A stretch of DNA of 38,462 nucleotides, from assembly GCA_000613065.1 (NCBI GenBank), contig CBZS010000099.1, positions 1 to 38,462 on the forward strand. Direction: 5' to 3'. The stretch comes from Richelia intracellularis. Lineage in GTDB: Bacteria; Cyanobacteriota; Cyanobacteriia; Cyanobacteriales; Nostocaceae. Below, in pieces: positions 1 to 9,108 of the stretch. Under the pieces are notes generated by a model. That model was given only the letters and a program-made list of their open reading frames with translations. It was not told where the DNA came from and did not search any database. The translations under genes were made by a program, and so were the position numbers. Within the stretch, counting starts at the first letter, position 1, and each line of letters starts with the position of its first letter.

Positions 1-2
1 TT

Positions 3-922
3 AGAGGATGTTTTAAAAGTCGAAGAGAATTACAAATCATGCAAGTCGCCTGACCATGATAGGTCTCATTGCAATATAAATTAAAGTCTCAGAAGTTTCA
101 GGTAGCCTTTCATTGTGCTTACTTAATTTTCTACACCAATTGAGCCACCTGAAAGTTGGTTCTACAACCCAAGGTTTTGGTAAAAGGGTAAAACCCTTCT
201 TTTCTAAGGGTCTGAGAACCACTGCCACAATCCAACGAAAAATATCGATTATCCAGTGGGCAAAATCTTCCGGCCGATATCCTCCATCCATCCAGATAGT
301 TTGCAGTCTTTTAACTTTATCTTTCATCTGATAAACCTGCCAGAACGTGCACCTTTAGTTTAGCCCCTGCACGTTCTGGTAGTCTTGCAGAAGTAACCAA
401 TACTCGCAAAACTAGCCCTAACAAGTCAACCGTAATAAATCGCTTACGTCCGTGTATTTGTTTTCCTGGGTCGAAACCAACATCCGTACAAATCATGGTT
501 GCGGTTTCAACTGATTGGCTATCAAATGCTGCTTCCCATGGACTTGGTTCTCGACTGGCTGCTTCCCGAACCCATTGATATAGTTTGTCATGAATCTGAA
601 GCCAAGTACGGTCTTTGCGCCATCTTCTGAAATAGCCATAGACTGTAGACCAAGGTGGTAAATCTCCTGGTAATGCGCGCCATGTATATCCTTGATACAG
701 TAGGTATAAAATCGGGTTTAGTATTGCGTACATACATGTTGTAGGTGGACGACCACCTGGTTTTGCCTCTGGAAACAGCTGTGGGATTAACTCCCACTGT
801 TCCCACGTTAAATTGCTAGGATAATTCTTAGTCATTTGCTCACGGGGTACTGTTTTCTATAATTCTTAGCATATGCCTTGTGAGCTTTTTTATGATACCT
901 CCCACCTTTTAAAACATCCTCT
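3..922 (-). mobile_element. IS5-family insertion sequence, near-complete
   Basis: Perfect 17 bp terminal inverted repeats (AGAGGATGTTTTAAAAG at 3-19 and its complement at 906-922) enclose a transposase read from the minus strand. The element abuts, and probably sits inside, an ISAs1 transposase that resumes at about 925. The left flank lies outside the window, so a target duplication cannot be tested. It is the best preserved IS in the window. Confidence 0.85.
37..835 (-). CDS. IS5-family transposase in two overlapping frames
   Basis: The first frame (835 to 317) carries the N-terminal part with the motif WRALPGDLPPWSTVYGYFRRW and the first catalytic Asp in AFDSQSVETA. The second frame (327 to 37) carries the second Asp in WMDGGYRPEDF and a C-terminal block ending in LPETSETLIYIAMRPIMVRRL, where the catalytic Glu is expected near VVEPTFRWLN. 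The frames overlap by 11 bases and differ by +1 (skipping one base in GATGAAAGAT restores the fusion). Some IS5-group elements use programmed frameshifting, so this may be functional; a single-base mutation is equally possible. The joined length, about 260 residues, is normal for the family. Confidence 0.8.
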
Positions 923-924
923 GA

Positions 925-1332
925 AATGCGTTGTCATGGTTGTGCGGGTACCACATCTTTGGAATCAAACAACCCGTGACGTTCAGTTTTATCTAACTAG
1001 TTTAAATTGTGATGCTCGAAACTTAGGACAAGTGATTCGTCTTCATTGGGGTGTGGAAAATGGCTTGCATTGGACTTTACTATGTCACTTTTTCTGAAGA
1101 TGCTTGTCGTGTCCGTACTGGTCATCCTCCACAAAAGTTAGCACTTCTGCGGCGAATAGTTCTTAATGCTTTAAACCTAGAGTAATCTTTGAAACGTAGT
1201 AATCGCCAAAAATATAATCGAGCCCCTATGGATAATAATTATATGCTGACTGTTCTTACTGCTTGTTTATCCCAACATGATGATACCTCTCAACCCGCTT
1301 GTCAATAGAATTTGAGATGCGCTTCCCCTATG
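925..1332 (+). pseudogene. ISAs1-family transposase, C-terminal fragment
   Basis: The frame gives FYLTSLNCDARNLGQVIRLHWGVENGLHWTL, the C-terminal signature of ISAs1 (H-repeat) transposases. A frameshift at about 1080 follows, then ACRVRTGHPPQKLALLRRIVLNALN and NRQKYNRAPMDNNYMLTVL in another frame. The N-terminal two thirds are missing, cut off by the IS5-type element. The probable element end is the sequence complementary to CATAGGGGAAGCGCATCTC near 1314-1332. The same C-terminal tail recurs in reverse at 35998-36116. Confidence 0.8.
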
Positions 1333-1335
1333 ATC

Positions 1336-1635
1336 TGGGGCTAAATAAACCAATTGTTATTGTACTAGATAATCCCAGATCTCAGAAGTGTAAATTAGTA
1401 CAAAAAGATACGACATGAGTAGGTATACAACTATATTATTTACCTTGCTATTCTCCACAATTAAATTTGATTGAAAGATTTTCGAAATTTATTATAAATG
1501 AATGTTTCGACTCTAAGTACTATGCTCATTTTGCTGAATTTTAGGCAGGAATCTATAACTGCATTGCTACCGCTAATACTGATAAGGAGAAGAAGTTAAA
1601 CAGCTTATTTCCTCTCGAGTCTCAGATAGTTTAAA
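1336..1635 (+). pseudogene. IS630-family transposase, C-terminal remnant
   Basis: Conceptual translation gives IVIVLDNPRSQKCKLVQKD, then LYYLPCYSPQLNLIERFSKFI and KYYAHFAEF, the DDE_3 core of IS630 transposases (the Asp of VLDN and the Glu of NLIER are the last two catalytic acids). In-frame stops lie between these blocks and the N-terminal half is absent. It is squeezed between the ISAs1 end and the IS701 start. Confidence 0.75.
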
Positions 1636-1721
1636 AAGCCTATTTTTTAGCCGTATTAAATGCGTCATTTCTCTGTCACTTTCCAGTCTTTATTAATAAA
1701 AAAAGAAAAGAACAAAACTCT

Positions 1722-3066
1722 GAAATAAAAGTGGGGAATGGATATATAGTTCCAAGTTCTGAAACATTTAGCAAGAGATGCTCAGGGAGCTATTGCCATA
1801 ATAGATGAATATTTTGCAGAGTATAATAACTTATTTAAGGAAGTAATAAATTATGAGTGTTTCAAATATTTACACTTAGGAATAATATCAACGATAAAAA
1901 GGAAATCATTACCAGAGATAGCGAAGGTAGTAAGTATAAATTCAGCCCAGTCATTACATCATTTCCTAGCTAAATCAGATTGGTCAGTAGATGAATTCAA
2001 ACAACGAAGATTAAATAAACTTAAGCAAGTATTGAATGGTCAGAGGATTACAGTCGTAATAGATGAAACTGGAGATATAAAAAAAGGTAAAAAGACTGAT
2101 TAAGTAGCAAGACAATACTTAGGGAGTGTGGGGAAAGTTGATAATGGAATAGTTTCAGTCAATGCTTATGGAGTCTACCATAATATAACATTTACATTAA
2201 TGCTAAAAGTGTTTCAACCAGAAGAGACGTTAAAAGAAGGAGATAAATATAAAACAAAAATAGAGTTAGCGTCAGAAATAATTACATATTTAATTGAAGA
2301 GAATTTTAATATGGAATTAGTACTGGCAGATAGTTTATATGGTGAAAGTAGTAAATTTCAGAGAAAACTAGATGAATCTAACTTAGCTTATGTAGTTGCA
2401 ATAATAAGTAATCACGGAGTCTGGTTGTCATTAGGGCAAAGTGTTAGATAAAAGAAGTGGTGTAAATTTGAGAGAACATTTAGTAATCAAAAATGAGAAA
2501 CTAGATACATTAGAGAAATAATTTATGCTAAAAAAAGAGTCATAACTTACTGGGAAATAACTAATGACCCAGAAACGATGCCAGAAAATTCTACCTCCTT
2601 CGTAATGACGAATATTCAAGGAAGTTTGAGAAAGACTTTAGGCAACTTCTATGGATTAAGAACCTGGGTATAATATGGGTTTCGTCAGTGTAAACAAGAA
2701 TTAGGTTGGACAGATTATCGGTTTACAAACTTTCAACATATTAAGAGCTGGTGGGAGATTATTTTTTGTGTTTACACGATGATTAGTTTGAATGCTCCAG
2801 CATTATTAGCCTTAAATCAATCTTGTGAAGTTAAGACTGAGCGGCAAATAAATAGTCATATTGATTTTTCTAATCATCAACAATGGAATCATGAATCTGG
2901 ATGGAAGAATGTTTTAAATAATCTGGGTATAATCGTCCAACCACTCTTACTATTTTGGTTGATTTATCCCTGGATTGATATTTTCCCTAATTCACAGTTC
3001 TTACTGGGATTCAATCATTTAATTGCTGCTATGAATCAATTCAAATCCTGTTATGTTTCTGGATGA
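1722..3066 (+). pseudogene. IS701-family transposase, full length but broken
   Basis: Blocks in order are LKHLARDAQGAIAIIDEYF, VVIDETGDIKKGKKTD (first Asp), LVLADSLYGESSKFQ (second Asp), YVVAIISNHGVWL, YGLRTWV, QELGWTDYRFTNFQHIKSWWE (catalytic Glu region) and a C-terminal tail ending at 3066. Stops or shifts occur at about 2102, 2435, 2496 and 2671, so it cannot make transposase. Similar sequence at 1631-1640 and 3111-3120 (TTAAAAAGCC against its complement) may mark the ends of the element, but the repeat is short and imperfect. Confidence 0.85.
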
Positions 3067-3307
3067 TTTAGCTCCTGAACTATTTGCTTATCCCGGAGAA
3101 TGACAGAAGAGGCTTTTTTAATGAATAATTCATATAAAGTTGGTAATTTTGGCAATTCTTAAGAACACCAGCAATATTCATTTTGCTATCTTTGGCAAAG
3201 ATGGGCTGAATAGCCAATGTTCGTTGTGGCAACACAACATCATATTTTTGCATCATAAAGATTCAGTAGCACTAGAAAAATATCTTATGTCTATAAAGGA
3301 GTTAAAT

Positions 3308-3733
3308 ATGGCTCAATCTCAAGAAGCTTCTTCCATCACATCCTTACCTGTTCCTCCTAATGTAACCCCTAGAGGTGTGGCTGCAACAGAATTGCGTCCT
3401 TGGGGCTCTTTTACTGTTTTAGAAGAAGCACGAGGATATAAAATAAAGCGTATTGAAGTTAAGCCTGGACATCGTCTCAGCCTGCAAATGCACCACCATC
3501 GTAGCGAACACTGGATTGTTGTATCTGGTACTGCTAAAGTTATTTGCGGTGAGGAGGAAATTTTATTGAGCAATAATCGTTCTACCTATGTGCCTCAGTG
3601 TACTCCCCATCGCCTAGAGAATCCTGGTTCTATTAATCTTGTTTTGATTGAAGTTCAAAATGGGGAATACTTGGGGGAAGATGATATTGTCCGCTACCAA
3701 GATGATTATTCTCGTGTGGCTAAAAATGATTGA
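3308..3733 (+). CDS. Cupin-domain mannose-6-phosphate isomerase (type II C-terminal domain only)
   Basis: About 141 residues forming one cupin barrel. ELRPWGSFTVLEE, then RIEVKPGHRLSLQMHHHRSEHWIVVSG and FVPQ-like YVPQCTPHRLENPG match the type II mannose-6-phosphate isomerase domain, which interconverts mannose-6-P and fructose-6-P for sugar-nucleotide and polysaccharide synthesis. The His cluster and the RSEHW Glu are the expected metal ligands. The start at 3308 is chosen because AAAGGAG lies at 3295-3301; the open frame extends to 3140 but that stretch lacks homology and abuts the IS701 remnant. Stand-alone cupins of this type are common in cyanobacteria. The gene looks intact, although its promoter region may have been rebuilt by the IS insertion about 190 bp upstream. 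Confidence 0.85.
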   Translation: MAQSQEASSITSLPVPPNVTPRGVAATELRPWGSFTVLEEARGYKIKRIEVKPGHRLSLQMHHHRSEHWIVVSGTAKVICGEEEILLSNNRSTYVPQCTPHRLENPGSINLVLIEVQNGEYLGEDDIVRYQDDYSRVAKND

Positions 3734-3871
3734 ACATCATAGATACTGTAATCACATATAAGTATTTTGATTTTATTATCCGCACCACTAAATCGCTGAT
3801 TTTGCTATTATGATAGTTCTTACCCCATCTTTCTCTTACAGATGGGGTTGTCAGTTGAAACCAGCATTTTT

Positions 3872-4216
3872 ATGATTGACATTAGTCCAGCCGCAGCTAA
3901 AGAAATCCGGCGGTTGATGGTAAAGCAGCAAATATCAGCCAATAGTTTTCGGTTAGCAGTCAAACCTGGTGGTTGTAATGATTTTTTTTACGATCTCTCG
4001 TTTGATGTCCAACAAACAGAGCATAGCAATCACGATGGCATATTTACTTGCGATGATATCAAAATCTTTGTTGACTCAGAAAGTTTGAATTTTGTAAACG
4101 GTTTAAAGTTAGATTATTCAGAGGATTTAATGGGGGGTGGTTTCCGCTTTTATAATCCCCAGGCAAAGACAACTTGTGGTTGTGGTAATTCTTTTTCTTT
4201 AGAGACTACTAACTAA
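3872..4216 (+). CDS. A-type iron-sulfur carrier (IscA/HesB family)
   Basis: The protein is 114 residues from the ATG at 3872, giving MIDISPAAAKEIRRL, the standard family start; an upstream in-frame ATG at 3842 would add ten residues with no homology. Family signatures are LAVKPGGCNDFFYDLSF, with the first conserved Cys, and TTCGCGNSF near the C terminus, with the paired Cys. These three Cys bind iron or a Fe-S cluster for delivery to apoproteins in the cytoplasm. The spacing of the Cys fits the family. It stands alone after the cupin gene rather than in an isc or suf operon, as is usual for cyanobacterial A-type carriers. Confidence 0.88.
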   Translation: MIDISPAAAKEIRRLMVKQQISANSFRLAVKPGGCNDFFYDLSFDVQQTEHSNHDGIFTCDDIKIFVDSESLNFVNGLKLDYSEDLMGGGFRFYNPQAKTTCGCGNSFSLETTN

Positions 4217-4386
4217 GATTTAAACTTGTAATAATACGCCTGGTGTGAATTAGGAAAATTAGGAAAAGATAAAAGATGAAAGTTACCAAACTTATCATCC
4301 CTCAATCCTTTTTCATGAGTAGTATAGACTTTGAAACACTATATAATCACATTTTTTGCTCTAGTTAGAGATTCCCCGTTATGAAT

Positions 4387-4560
4387 CTATACTGCTGATA
4401 CACCTATATCCGCATAAATTTGGAGACGGTTATCAGAGCCCCTAGTCACATCAATTTTCATGATTAAATTGGGGACTGGATCTTGAGTTAAGTTTAAACC
4501 TCTTTTTCCCCGAAGCCGAGTGATATTACGAATATAATAATACAACCCTTTGTTTCTCTT
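4387..4560 (-). pseudogene. C-terminal gene remnant, unrecognised
   Basis: On the minus strand an open stretch reads LYYYIRNITRLRGKRGLNL, continues with TQDPVPNLIMKIDVTRGSDN, and ends RLQIYADIGVSAV before a stop at 4389-4387. Its composition looks like real protein rather than chance frame, but there is no start codon and upstream it dissolves into the pyrimidine-rich end of the neighbouring nucleotidyltransferase gene. I do not recognise the family. It is probably the tail of a gene whose body was deleted. The rest of 4217-4386 shows nothing. Confidence 0.35.
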
Positions 4561-4562
4561 CT

Positions 4563-7334
4563 TCACTCTCTCTTCTTCCTCCTCCCTTTCTCTCCTGCCT
4601 GACTCTGGGGATAATGCTGTGCTAAGAATGCCTCTGCTTGAGTGCGAACGCTAATTTCTCCATCTAAAGTAGCAGCCAGTAAATCGTCTAAGATTTGCTT
4701 ATATACTGGTCCTGGCTTATAACCTAGTTTTTTCAGGTCATTACCATTTATAACTGGTTGTATATGCATTAATGTGGTCAAGTAGTACCAAATTTGCCTT
4801 CTCACAACTCTTGAACTATGAAGAGCTACTAAAATTAACAGTGGCGATTCATACTGACGCAATAATTGGAATACCTGGCTGGGTAATTCACAATTTGATA
4901 AGGATGTTTGGATTTCAGCTTGTACAGTAACTAAATTCTGTAATCTTTTAATCCCATCTTCATGTAGTTGGAGGTTTTGTCCTACCTTCCCCCTATATTC
5001 AGGTTCTATATGCGCAATTAGCACCTCTAAGCGCATTTGCCATAATATTAACCCAGATTGATTGTCAAACCTTTGCACACAGTAATCTAATAGTCGCAAT
5101 CTTCGCAGCAGTCGTCCATCTAATTCTAAGGTGGGATGGATACATTTTAATGCTCCCAAGCTACCCAATAATTCCAAAGCTAATTGCCAGTAGGGAGCCT
5201 CTAAAATATGCTTTAATTCAGCTTTGAGTCTGGTTTGCAAGGCTGGTGCGCGATTATTTACTCTTGTGGTGCGATCGTATATTCCACTGTTAATGGCATA
5301 GTGAATATATTCTTGAGTTTGAGCTTCAATTTCAAAACCAAAACGCACAGCGAATCTCACCCCACGGAAGATTCTTGTCGGATCTTCAATGAAACTATTA
5401 GCATGAAGTACTCGAATTTGTTTTGCCTCTAAATCTAATAAGCCACCAAAGAAATCAAGTAGTTTACCTGCACGAGGAGGGGTAAGTCGTAAAGCTAAAG
5501 CATTAATAGTAAAGTCCCTTCTATACAAGTCTTGCCGAATGGAGCTGGCTTCTACTTCCGGATTAGCGGCAGGATAGGGATAAAATTCTGTCCTGGCAGT
5601 AGCAATATCTACCGATAATGAGTCTAATACTGAATCGTTGTCCCATAGTAAAGCTGCTGTTTGAAAGGCTCCGTGAATTTCTAGCCTCGCTTCTGAATAC
5701 ATTGCTTCTAGTGCTTTTGCTAACTCGACACCAGCACCTACATCAGCAGATTGATGAAAACCGTCCACCACTAAGTCAATGTCTTGAATTGATAAGCCAG
5801 TAGCAGTCTTCTCAGCCAAGAGTAAATCCCGCACTGCTCCCCCTACCAAATATATATGCCAGCCCATTTCTTTTGCCTGTAAGGATGCTTTAGTGAGCAA
5901 TTCCCATAGAGCAGGGCCAATACTTCTCCTTAATCGAGATAATACTTCAGCCTCGTTTAATGACTGGGTAGGGAAATTTAACTCTTCTTCCTGGGTTCCT
6001 TCTCCCCTACGTCCCCGTCCTTGTGAAGACTGATGTAGTTCTTTTAATACATCTGTATAAGTAACAATACCGACTAAATTTCCATCTTCCAACACTGGTA
6101 ACCTACCAGTATTATATGTCACCATCAATGACTGGATTTGAGGCAGCGTAGTCTCAGGTGTAATTGTTTTCAGGTTTAAAGTCATGTACCCTTTCACGGG
6201 AGCATGACTAAAGCCATGATGGAGAGCAATATCTAAATCCCGTCGGGAAATGATCCCCATTAACTTACCATTGGCATCCACTACAGATAATCCAGAATGT
6301 CCGTAACGCAATAAAATTCTTTGTGCTTGGGCGATAGTAGTATCTGGACGAATTGTACGCACAGGAGAAGACATTAAATCTCGTGCTTTGAGGGAATGGG
6401 GAATTTGCTCTTTCAACCCATCTAAAAGCTCTTTGAATAAAGCTTGGGTATTTACACCTCGAATATTTAAAGATGCAGCTTGGGAATGTCCACCACCCCC
6501 AAAAGTCTGAAACAGGTGGTTAACATTGACATTAGGTATTTGCGAACGCCCAATCATCGTTAATCGATAAGTATTCTCTTCCCGAGTGGGATACTCATTC
6601 GCCAGCAGCAAGGCATCAATTTCTGTCACTTCCACTAACTCCGATCCCAAACTAGATAATCCCGGCACGAAGCCATCAGTATGCAAAATTACCCATGCAA
6701 TAGTATATCCTCGCACACATACATACTGCATTTCTTCCAGGGCAACACTTAAAAGCTGTTGTAATTCAGGAGATAATCCTGGCTGAACATATTCAGCCAC
6801 CACCGATAAGCTAGCCCCTTGTGCCATTAACCAAGCCAAAGCCGAAGCATCCCTTGATGTGGTAACATCATATAACAAACAACCAGTATCAACATGGATG
6901 CCCAAAGCCATTGCCGTTGCTTCCGCATTTGTCAGTTGGATATGCTGTTGTTGTAATTCCTCGGCAATTAGGGTAGTGGTAGCTCCTACTGGAGAAATAT
7001 GTACTTGAGTTGCTGGAATATCCCCTTGTTGATCCAGATGGTGATCGTAGACAATAACTGAATGTAACTGTGGTAAATCAAACCATGATGCCGCCTTACC
7101 CAAGCGAACACGATACTGGGTGTCCGGTACAATTAAGGACCGAACTGTGTGGGGATTTACCGAACGTCTTTCAATTAAAGGGTATTCATCCCTATGTAAT
7201 GCTAAGAAGTCGCGCACAGGTGGGTGAGCACCCCCAGTCAGAACAATTTTAGTCCCTGGTAGTAATCGCGTTAACCCTACTGCTGCTCCTAAGGCATCAA
7301 AATCTGCTGTAGTGTGACATAAAATTAAGTCCAT
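4563..7334 (-). CDS. DHH-CBS-poly(A) polymerase fusion: tRNA CCA-end nucleotidyltransferase
   Basis: A 923-residue, three-part protein. Residues 1 to about 310 form a DHH phosphoesterase (HTTADFDALGAA at 7-18, the DHH triad in VYDHHLDQ at 97-99, an Asp in HVDTGCLLYD, and the DHHA1 glycine motif GGGGHSQAAS). About 315-430 is a pair of CBS domains. From about 490 comes a class II nucleotidyltransferase head with LVGGAVRDLL and the metal-binding IDLVVDG, followed by RRDFTINALAL and DPTRIFRGVRFAVRFGFEIE, then an RNA-binding tail. It adds C and/or A to tRNA 3' ends; the tRNA-Gly here lacks an encoded CCA. Some bacteria split the work between CC- and A-adding enzymes, so the exact activity is open. 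The frame is intact and the length is typical of cyanobacterial members. Confidence 0.88.
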   Translation of the reverse strand: MDLILCHTTADFDALGAAVGLTRLLPGTKIVLTGGAHPPVRDFLALHRDEYPLIERRSVNPHTVRSLIVPDTQYRVRLGKAASWFDLPQLHSVIVYDHHLDQQGDIPATQVHISPVGATTTLIAEELQQQHIQLTNAEATAMALGIHVDTGCLLYDVTTSRDASALAWLMAQGASLSVVAEYVQPGLSPELQQLLSVALEEMQYVCVRGYTIAWVILHTDGFVPGLSSLGSELVEVTEIDALLLANEYPTREENTYRLTMIGRSQIPNVNVNHLFQTFGGGGHSQAASLNIRGVNTQALFKELLDGLKEQIPHSLKARDLMSSPVRTIRPDTTIAQAQRILLRYGHSGLSVVDANGKLMGIISRRDLDIALHHGFSHAPVKGYMTLNLKTITPETTLPQIQSLMVTYNTGRLPVLEDGNLVGIVTYTDVLKELHQSSQGRGRRGEGTQEEELNFPTQSLNEAEVLSRLRRSIGPALWELLTKASLQAKEMGWHIYLVGGAVRDLLLAEKTATGLSIQDIDLVVDGFHQSADVGAGVELAKALEAMYSEARLEIHGAFQTAALLWDNDSVLDSLSVDIATARTEFYPYPAANPEVEASSIRQDLYRRDFTINALALRLTPPRAGKLLDFFGGLLDLEAKQIRVLHANSFIEDPTRIFRGVRFAVRFGFEIEAQTQEYIHYAINSGIYDRTTRVNNRAPALQTRLKAELKHILEAPYWQLALELLGSLGALKCIHPTLELDGRLLRRLRLLDYCVQRFDNQSGLILWQMRLEVLIAHIEPEYRGKVGQNLQLHEDGIKRLQNLVTVQAEIQTSLSNCELPSQVFQLLRQYESPLLILVALHSSRVVRRQIWYYLTTLMHIQPVINGNDLKKLGYKPGPVYKQILDDLLAATLDGEISVRTQAEAFLAQHYPQSQAGEKGRRKKRE

Positions 7335-7592
7335 GATTTAGAAGAGTGAGGGAGTTAAGTAGGAAAGGACAGATGGAAGAGAGGAGCCAGTATAAATGAA
7401 CTTCGTGCACTATCAAGTGTGAAGGTATAGCTCTTTTCAGTTGCATGTTGTCCATTTCTCTACTTATAAGTTTTGAATTGCACTAAAAGGATGGTTTTTC
7501 TGATACTTTAACAGATAGACGAAATCTGTTCAGCCTTTGGGTATCAGATATCTTAATTTATTCAAAATTTAGTTGTCTTGGGAGAAGGGAAA

Positions 7593-7781
7593 ATGAATAT
7601 CATATTCCAATTTGCTTTATTAGCTCTCGTATTTTTATCTTTTGTGATGGTAATTGGCGTACCTGTTGCCTATGCCACTCCCCAGAATTGGATTGAATCG
7701 AAAAGATTACTTTGGATCGGTTCTATTGCCTGGGGTGCTTTAGTTATCGTAGTTGGCATCTTAAACTTTTTCGTAGTTTAA
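7593..7781 (+). CDS. psbZ: Photosystem II protein Z
   Basis: The 62-residue protein from the ATG at 7593 has exactly the family length and two hydrophobic membrane spans (about 4-25 and 38-60) joined by a short loop with [13 protein letters not shown]. PsbZ lies in the thylakoid membrane at the edge of the photosystem II core, where it stabilises the complex and its antenna contacts. The strong ribosome binding site GGAGAAGGG at 7581-7589 fixes the start; the five-residue extension to 7578 is an artefact of open frame. It is transcribed divergently from the nucleotidyltransferase gene across about 258 bp, and ribH follows 199 bp downstream, an arrangement common in cyanobacteria. Confidence 0.95.
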   Translation: MNIIFQFALLALVFLSFVMVIGVPVAYATPQNWIESKRLLWIGSIAWGALVIVVGILNFFVV

Positions 7782-7980
7782 GCCACTGCTATGACTAGTC
7801 TTCGGCAAATAGCATAGAAAATACAGGGGTAGGGGAGCAATCTAGAAAAAATCAGCGGTCGAGTATAAAACAGAAAAGCGATCGCTTTGATAGTTTCTTA
7901 ATTATTAGAGCTCAACTGCTCCTGTTACTCTAGAAACCAATCTGTATTTGGAAGCAGTATAGTAAGATTTAGAGGCAGTC

Positions 7981-8553
7981 ATGGCAGTTTTTGAAGGCAC
8001 TTTTACCCAAACAGAAGCCTTGCGATTTGCAATGGTTATCGCTCGATTCAATGATTTGGTCACCAATAAGCTACTAGAGGGGTGTCAAGATTGCTTAAAA
8101 CGTCACGGAATTGATGCAAATCCCCAAAGCTCTCAAGTTGATTATATTTGGGTTCCTGGTAGCTTCGAAGTCCCTTTAGTCGCTAGACAATTAGCAATCT
8201 CCCAACGTTATGATGCCGTTATTTGTTTAGGTGCTGTCATCCGGGGACAAACCCCTCATTTTGACTATGTCTCATCAGAAGTTGCCAAAGGTGTCGCTGC
8301 TGCTGCTTTTCAAACAGCTGTACCAATCATATTTGGTATTCTCACCACAGATACCATGCAACAGGCACTAGAAAGAGCTGGAATTAAAAGTAATTTGGGC
8401 TGGGAATATGCAATGAATGCCATCGAAATGGCTAGTTTGATGCGGAATCTTCACTCCAATCTCACCCCTGTATATCCAGCCGAATCACCTTCTCTAACAG
8501 GGTCTATCACTGGCAAAACTTTAGGAAAAATGAATCCAGAATCCGAAGGTTGA
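7981..8553 (+). CDS. ribH: 6,7-dimethyl-8-ribityllumazine synthase
   Basis: The enzyme condenses 5-amino-6-ribitylaminouracil with 3,4-dihydroxy-2-butanone-4-phosphate in the penultimate step of riboflavin synthesis. Key motifs are ARFND near 21, the substrate loop PGSFEVP at 59-65, [14 protein letters not shown] with the catalytic His93, and [17 protein letters not shown]. The core ends near residue 160; a further 30-residue tail, poorly conserved and Ser/Pro/Gly rich, is usual in cyanobacteria. It follows psbZ on the same strand; a HIP1 octamer lies between them at 7879-7886. The frame is intact. Confidence 0.95.
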   Translation: MAVFEGTFTQTEALRFAMVIARFNDLVTNKLLEGCQDCLKRHGIDANPQSSQVDYIWVPGSFEVPLVARQLAISQRYDAVICLGAVIRGQTPHFDYVSSEVAKGVAAAAFQTAVPIIFGILTTDTMQQALERAGIKSNLGWEYAMNAIEMASLMRNLHSNLTPVYPAESPSLTGSITGKTLGKMNPESEG

Positions 8554-8610
8554 GTTTAAATCTAGCGATTGTGAATTTACGGTCGCTCTCCATTCTACCT
8601 CTCAACTGAT

Positions 8611-8630
8611 CCTGGGATTTCCATCCCAGG
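8611..8630 (+). terminator. Hairpin after ribH
   Basis: A perfect 8 bp stem (CCTGGGAT / ATCCCAGG) closes a TTCC loop 58 bases after the ribH stop. No T run follows, so it may be a transcript-stabilising or non-classical terminator hairpin. Confidence 0.45.
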
Positions 8631-8678
8631 TGGACTCTCCCTAGATAACAAAAAATTATGGAAACCCTCATTTTTTTG

Positions 8679-8707
8679 TTGACAAATATGAAAAAATTTG
8701 AAATAAT
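8679..8707 (+). promoter_or_regulatory. Sigma-70-type promoter for tRNA-Gly
   Basis: TTGACA at 8679-8684 is separated by exactly 17 bases from AATAAT at 8702-8707, a near-consensus promoter. Transcription would begin about 13 bases before the mature tRNA end at 8727. Confidence 0.65.
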
Positions 8708-8726
8708 CATACTTATAGTTAAAAAT

Positions 8727-8798
8727 GCGGGTATAGCTCAGTGGTAGAGCGCAACCTTGCCAAGGTTGATGTCGCGCGTTCGAATCGCGTTACCCGCT
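8727..8798 (+). tRNA. trnG-GCC: tRNA-Gly (anticodon GCC)
   Basis: A full cloverleaf can be drawn: acceptor stem 8727-8733 with 8791-8797, D arm 8736-8750 (GCTC/GAGC), anticodon stem 8752-8756 with 8764-8768 and anticodon GCC at 8759-8761, and T arm 8774-8790 containing TTCGAAT. The discriminator base is T8798. The CCA end is not encoded, so it must be added by a nucleotidyltransferase such as the one at 4563-7334. Confidence 0.95.
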
Positions 8799-9108
8799 TC
8801 TTAAAAATTGATATATATCAACTTTATTTTTGATAAGATATATTAGATATATATTGTTTACTGCAAACCCTAAAAACAAATTGTATGCAGTATTTGTGTT
8901 ACATAAATTTGCAAACATTTTGAAGGTGGCTTTGCCTAAGAGTATGAAGATTGAAATACAAATAGGCAAGACCCCAGCAGTAAAAAATTGGATGACTCTA
9001 AAATAAAGTAAGAGTTAATTCTCACTGAATTTTATCCAGTGTTGATTTTTCCCAGAAATCAACCAGTGAGGAATTTATTACCTGCAAATCAGTTAGTTTC
9101 TATTCTGG
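8799..9108. other. Gene-free stretch with a convergent hairpin
   Basis: AT-rich sequence between the tRNA and the convergent SGNH hydrolase gene. The only structure I see is a perfect 8 bp stem, GTTGATTT at 9041-9048 with AAATCAAC at 9056-9063, which could serve as a two-way terminator. Confidence 0.4.

Noticed and set aside
873-924. Start codon at 873 for the ISAs1 fragment
   Set aside because: The first codons are the IS5 right end; the ISAs1 sequence begins only after 922.
3140-3307. N-terminal extension of the cupin protein from 3140
   Set aside because: No homology to the family, and a good ribosome binding site precedes the ATG at 3308.
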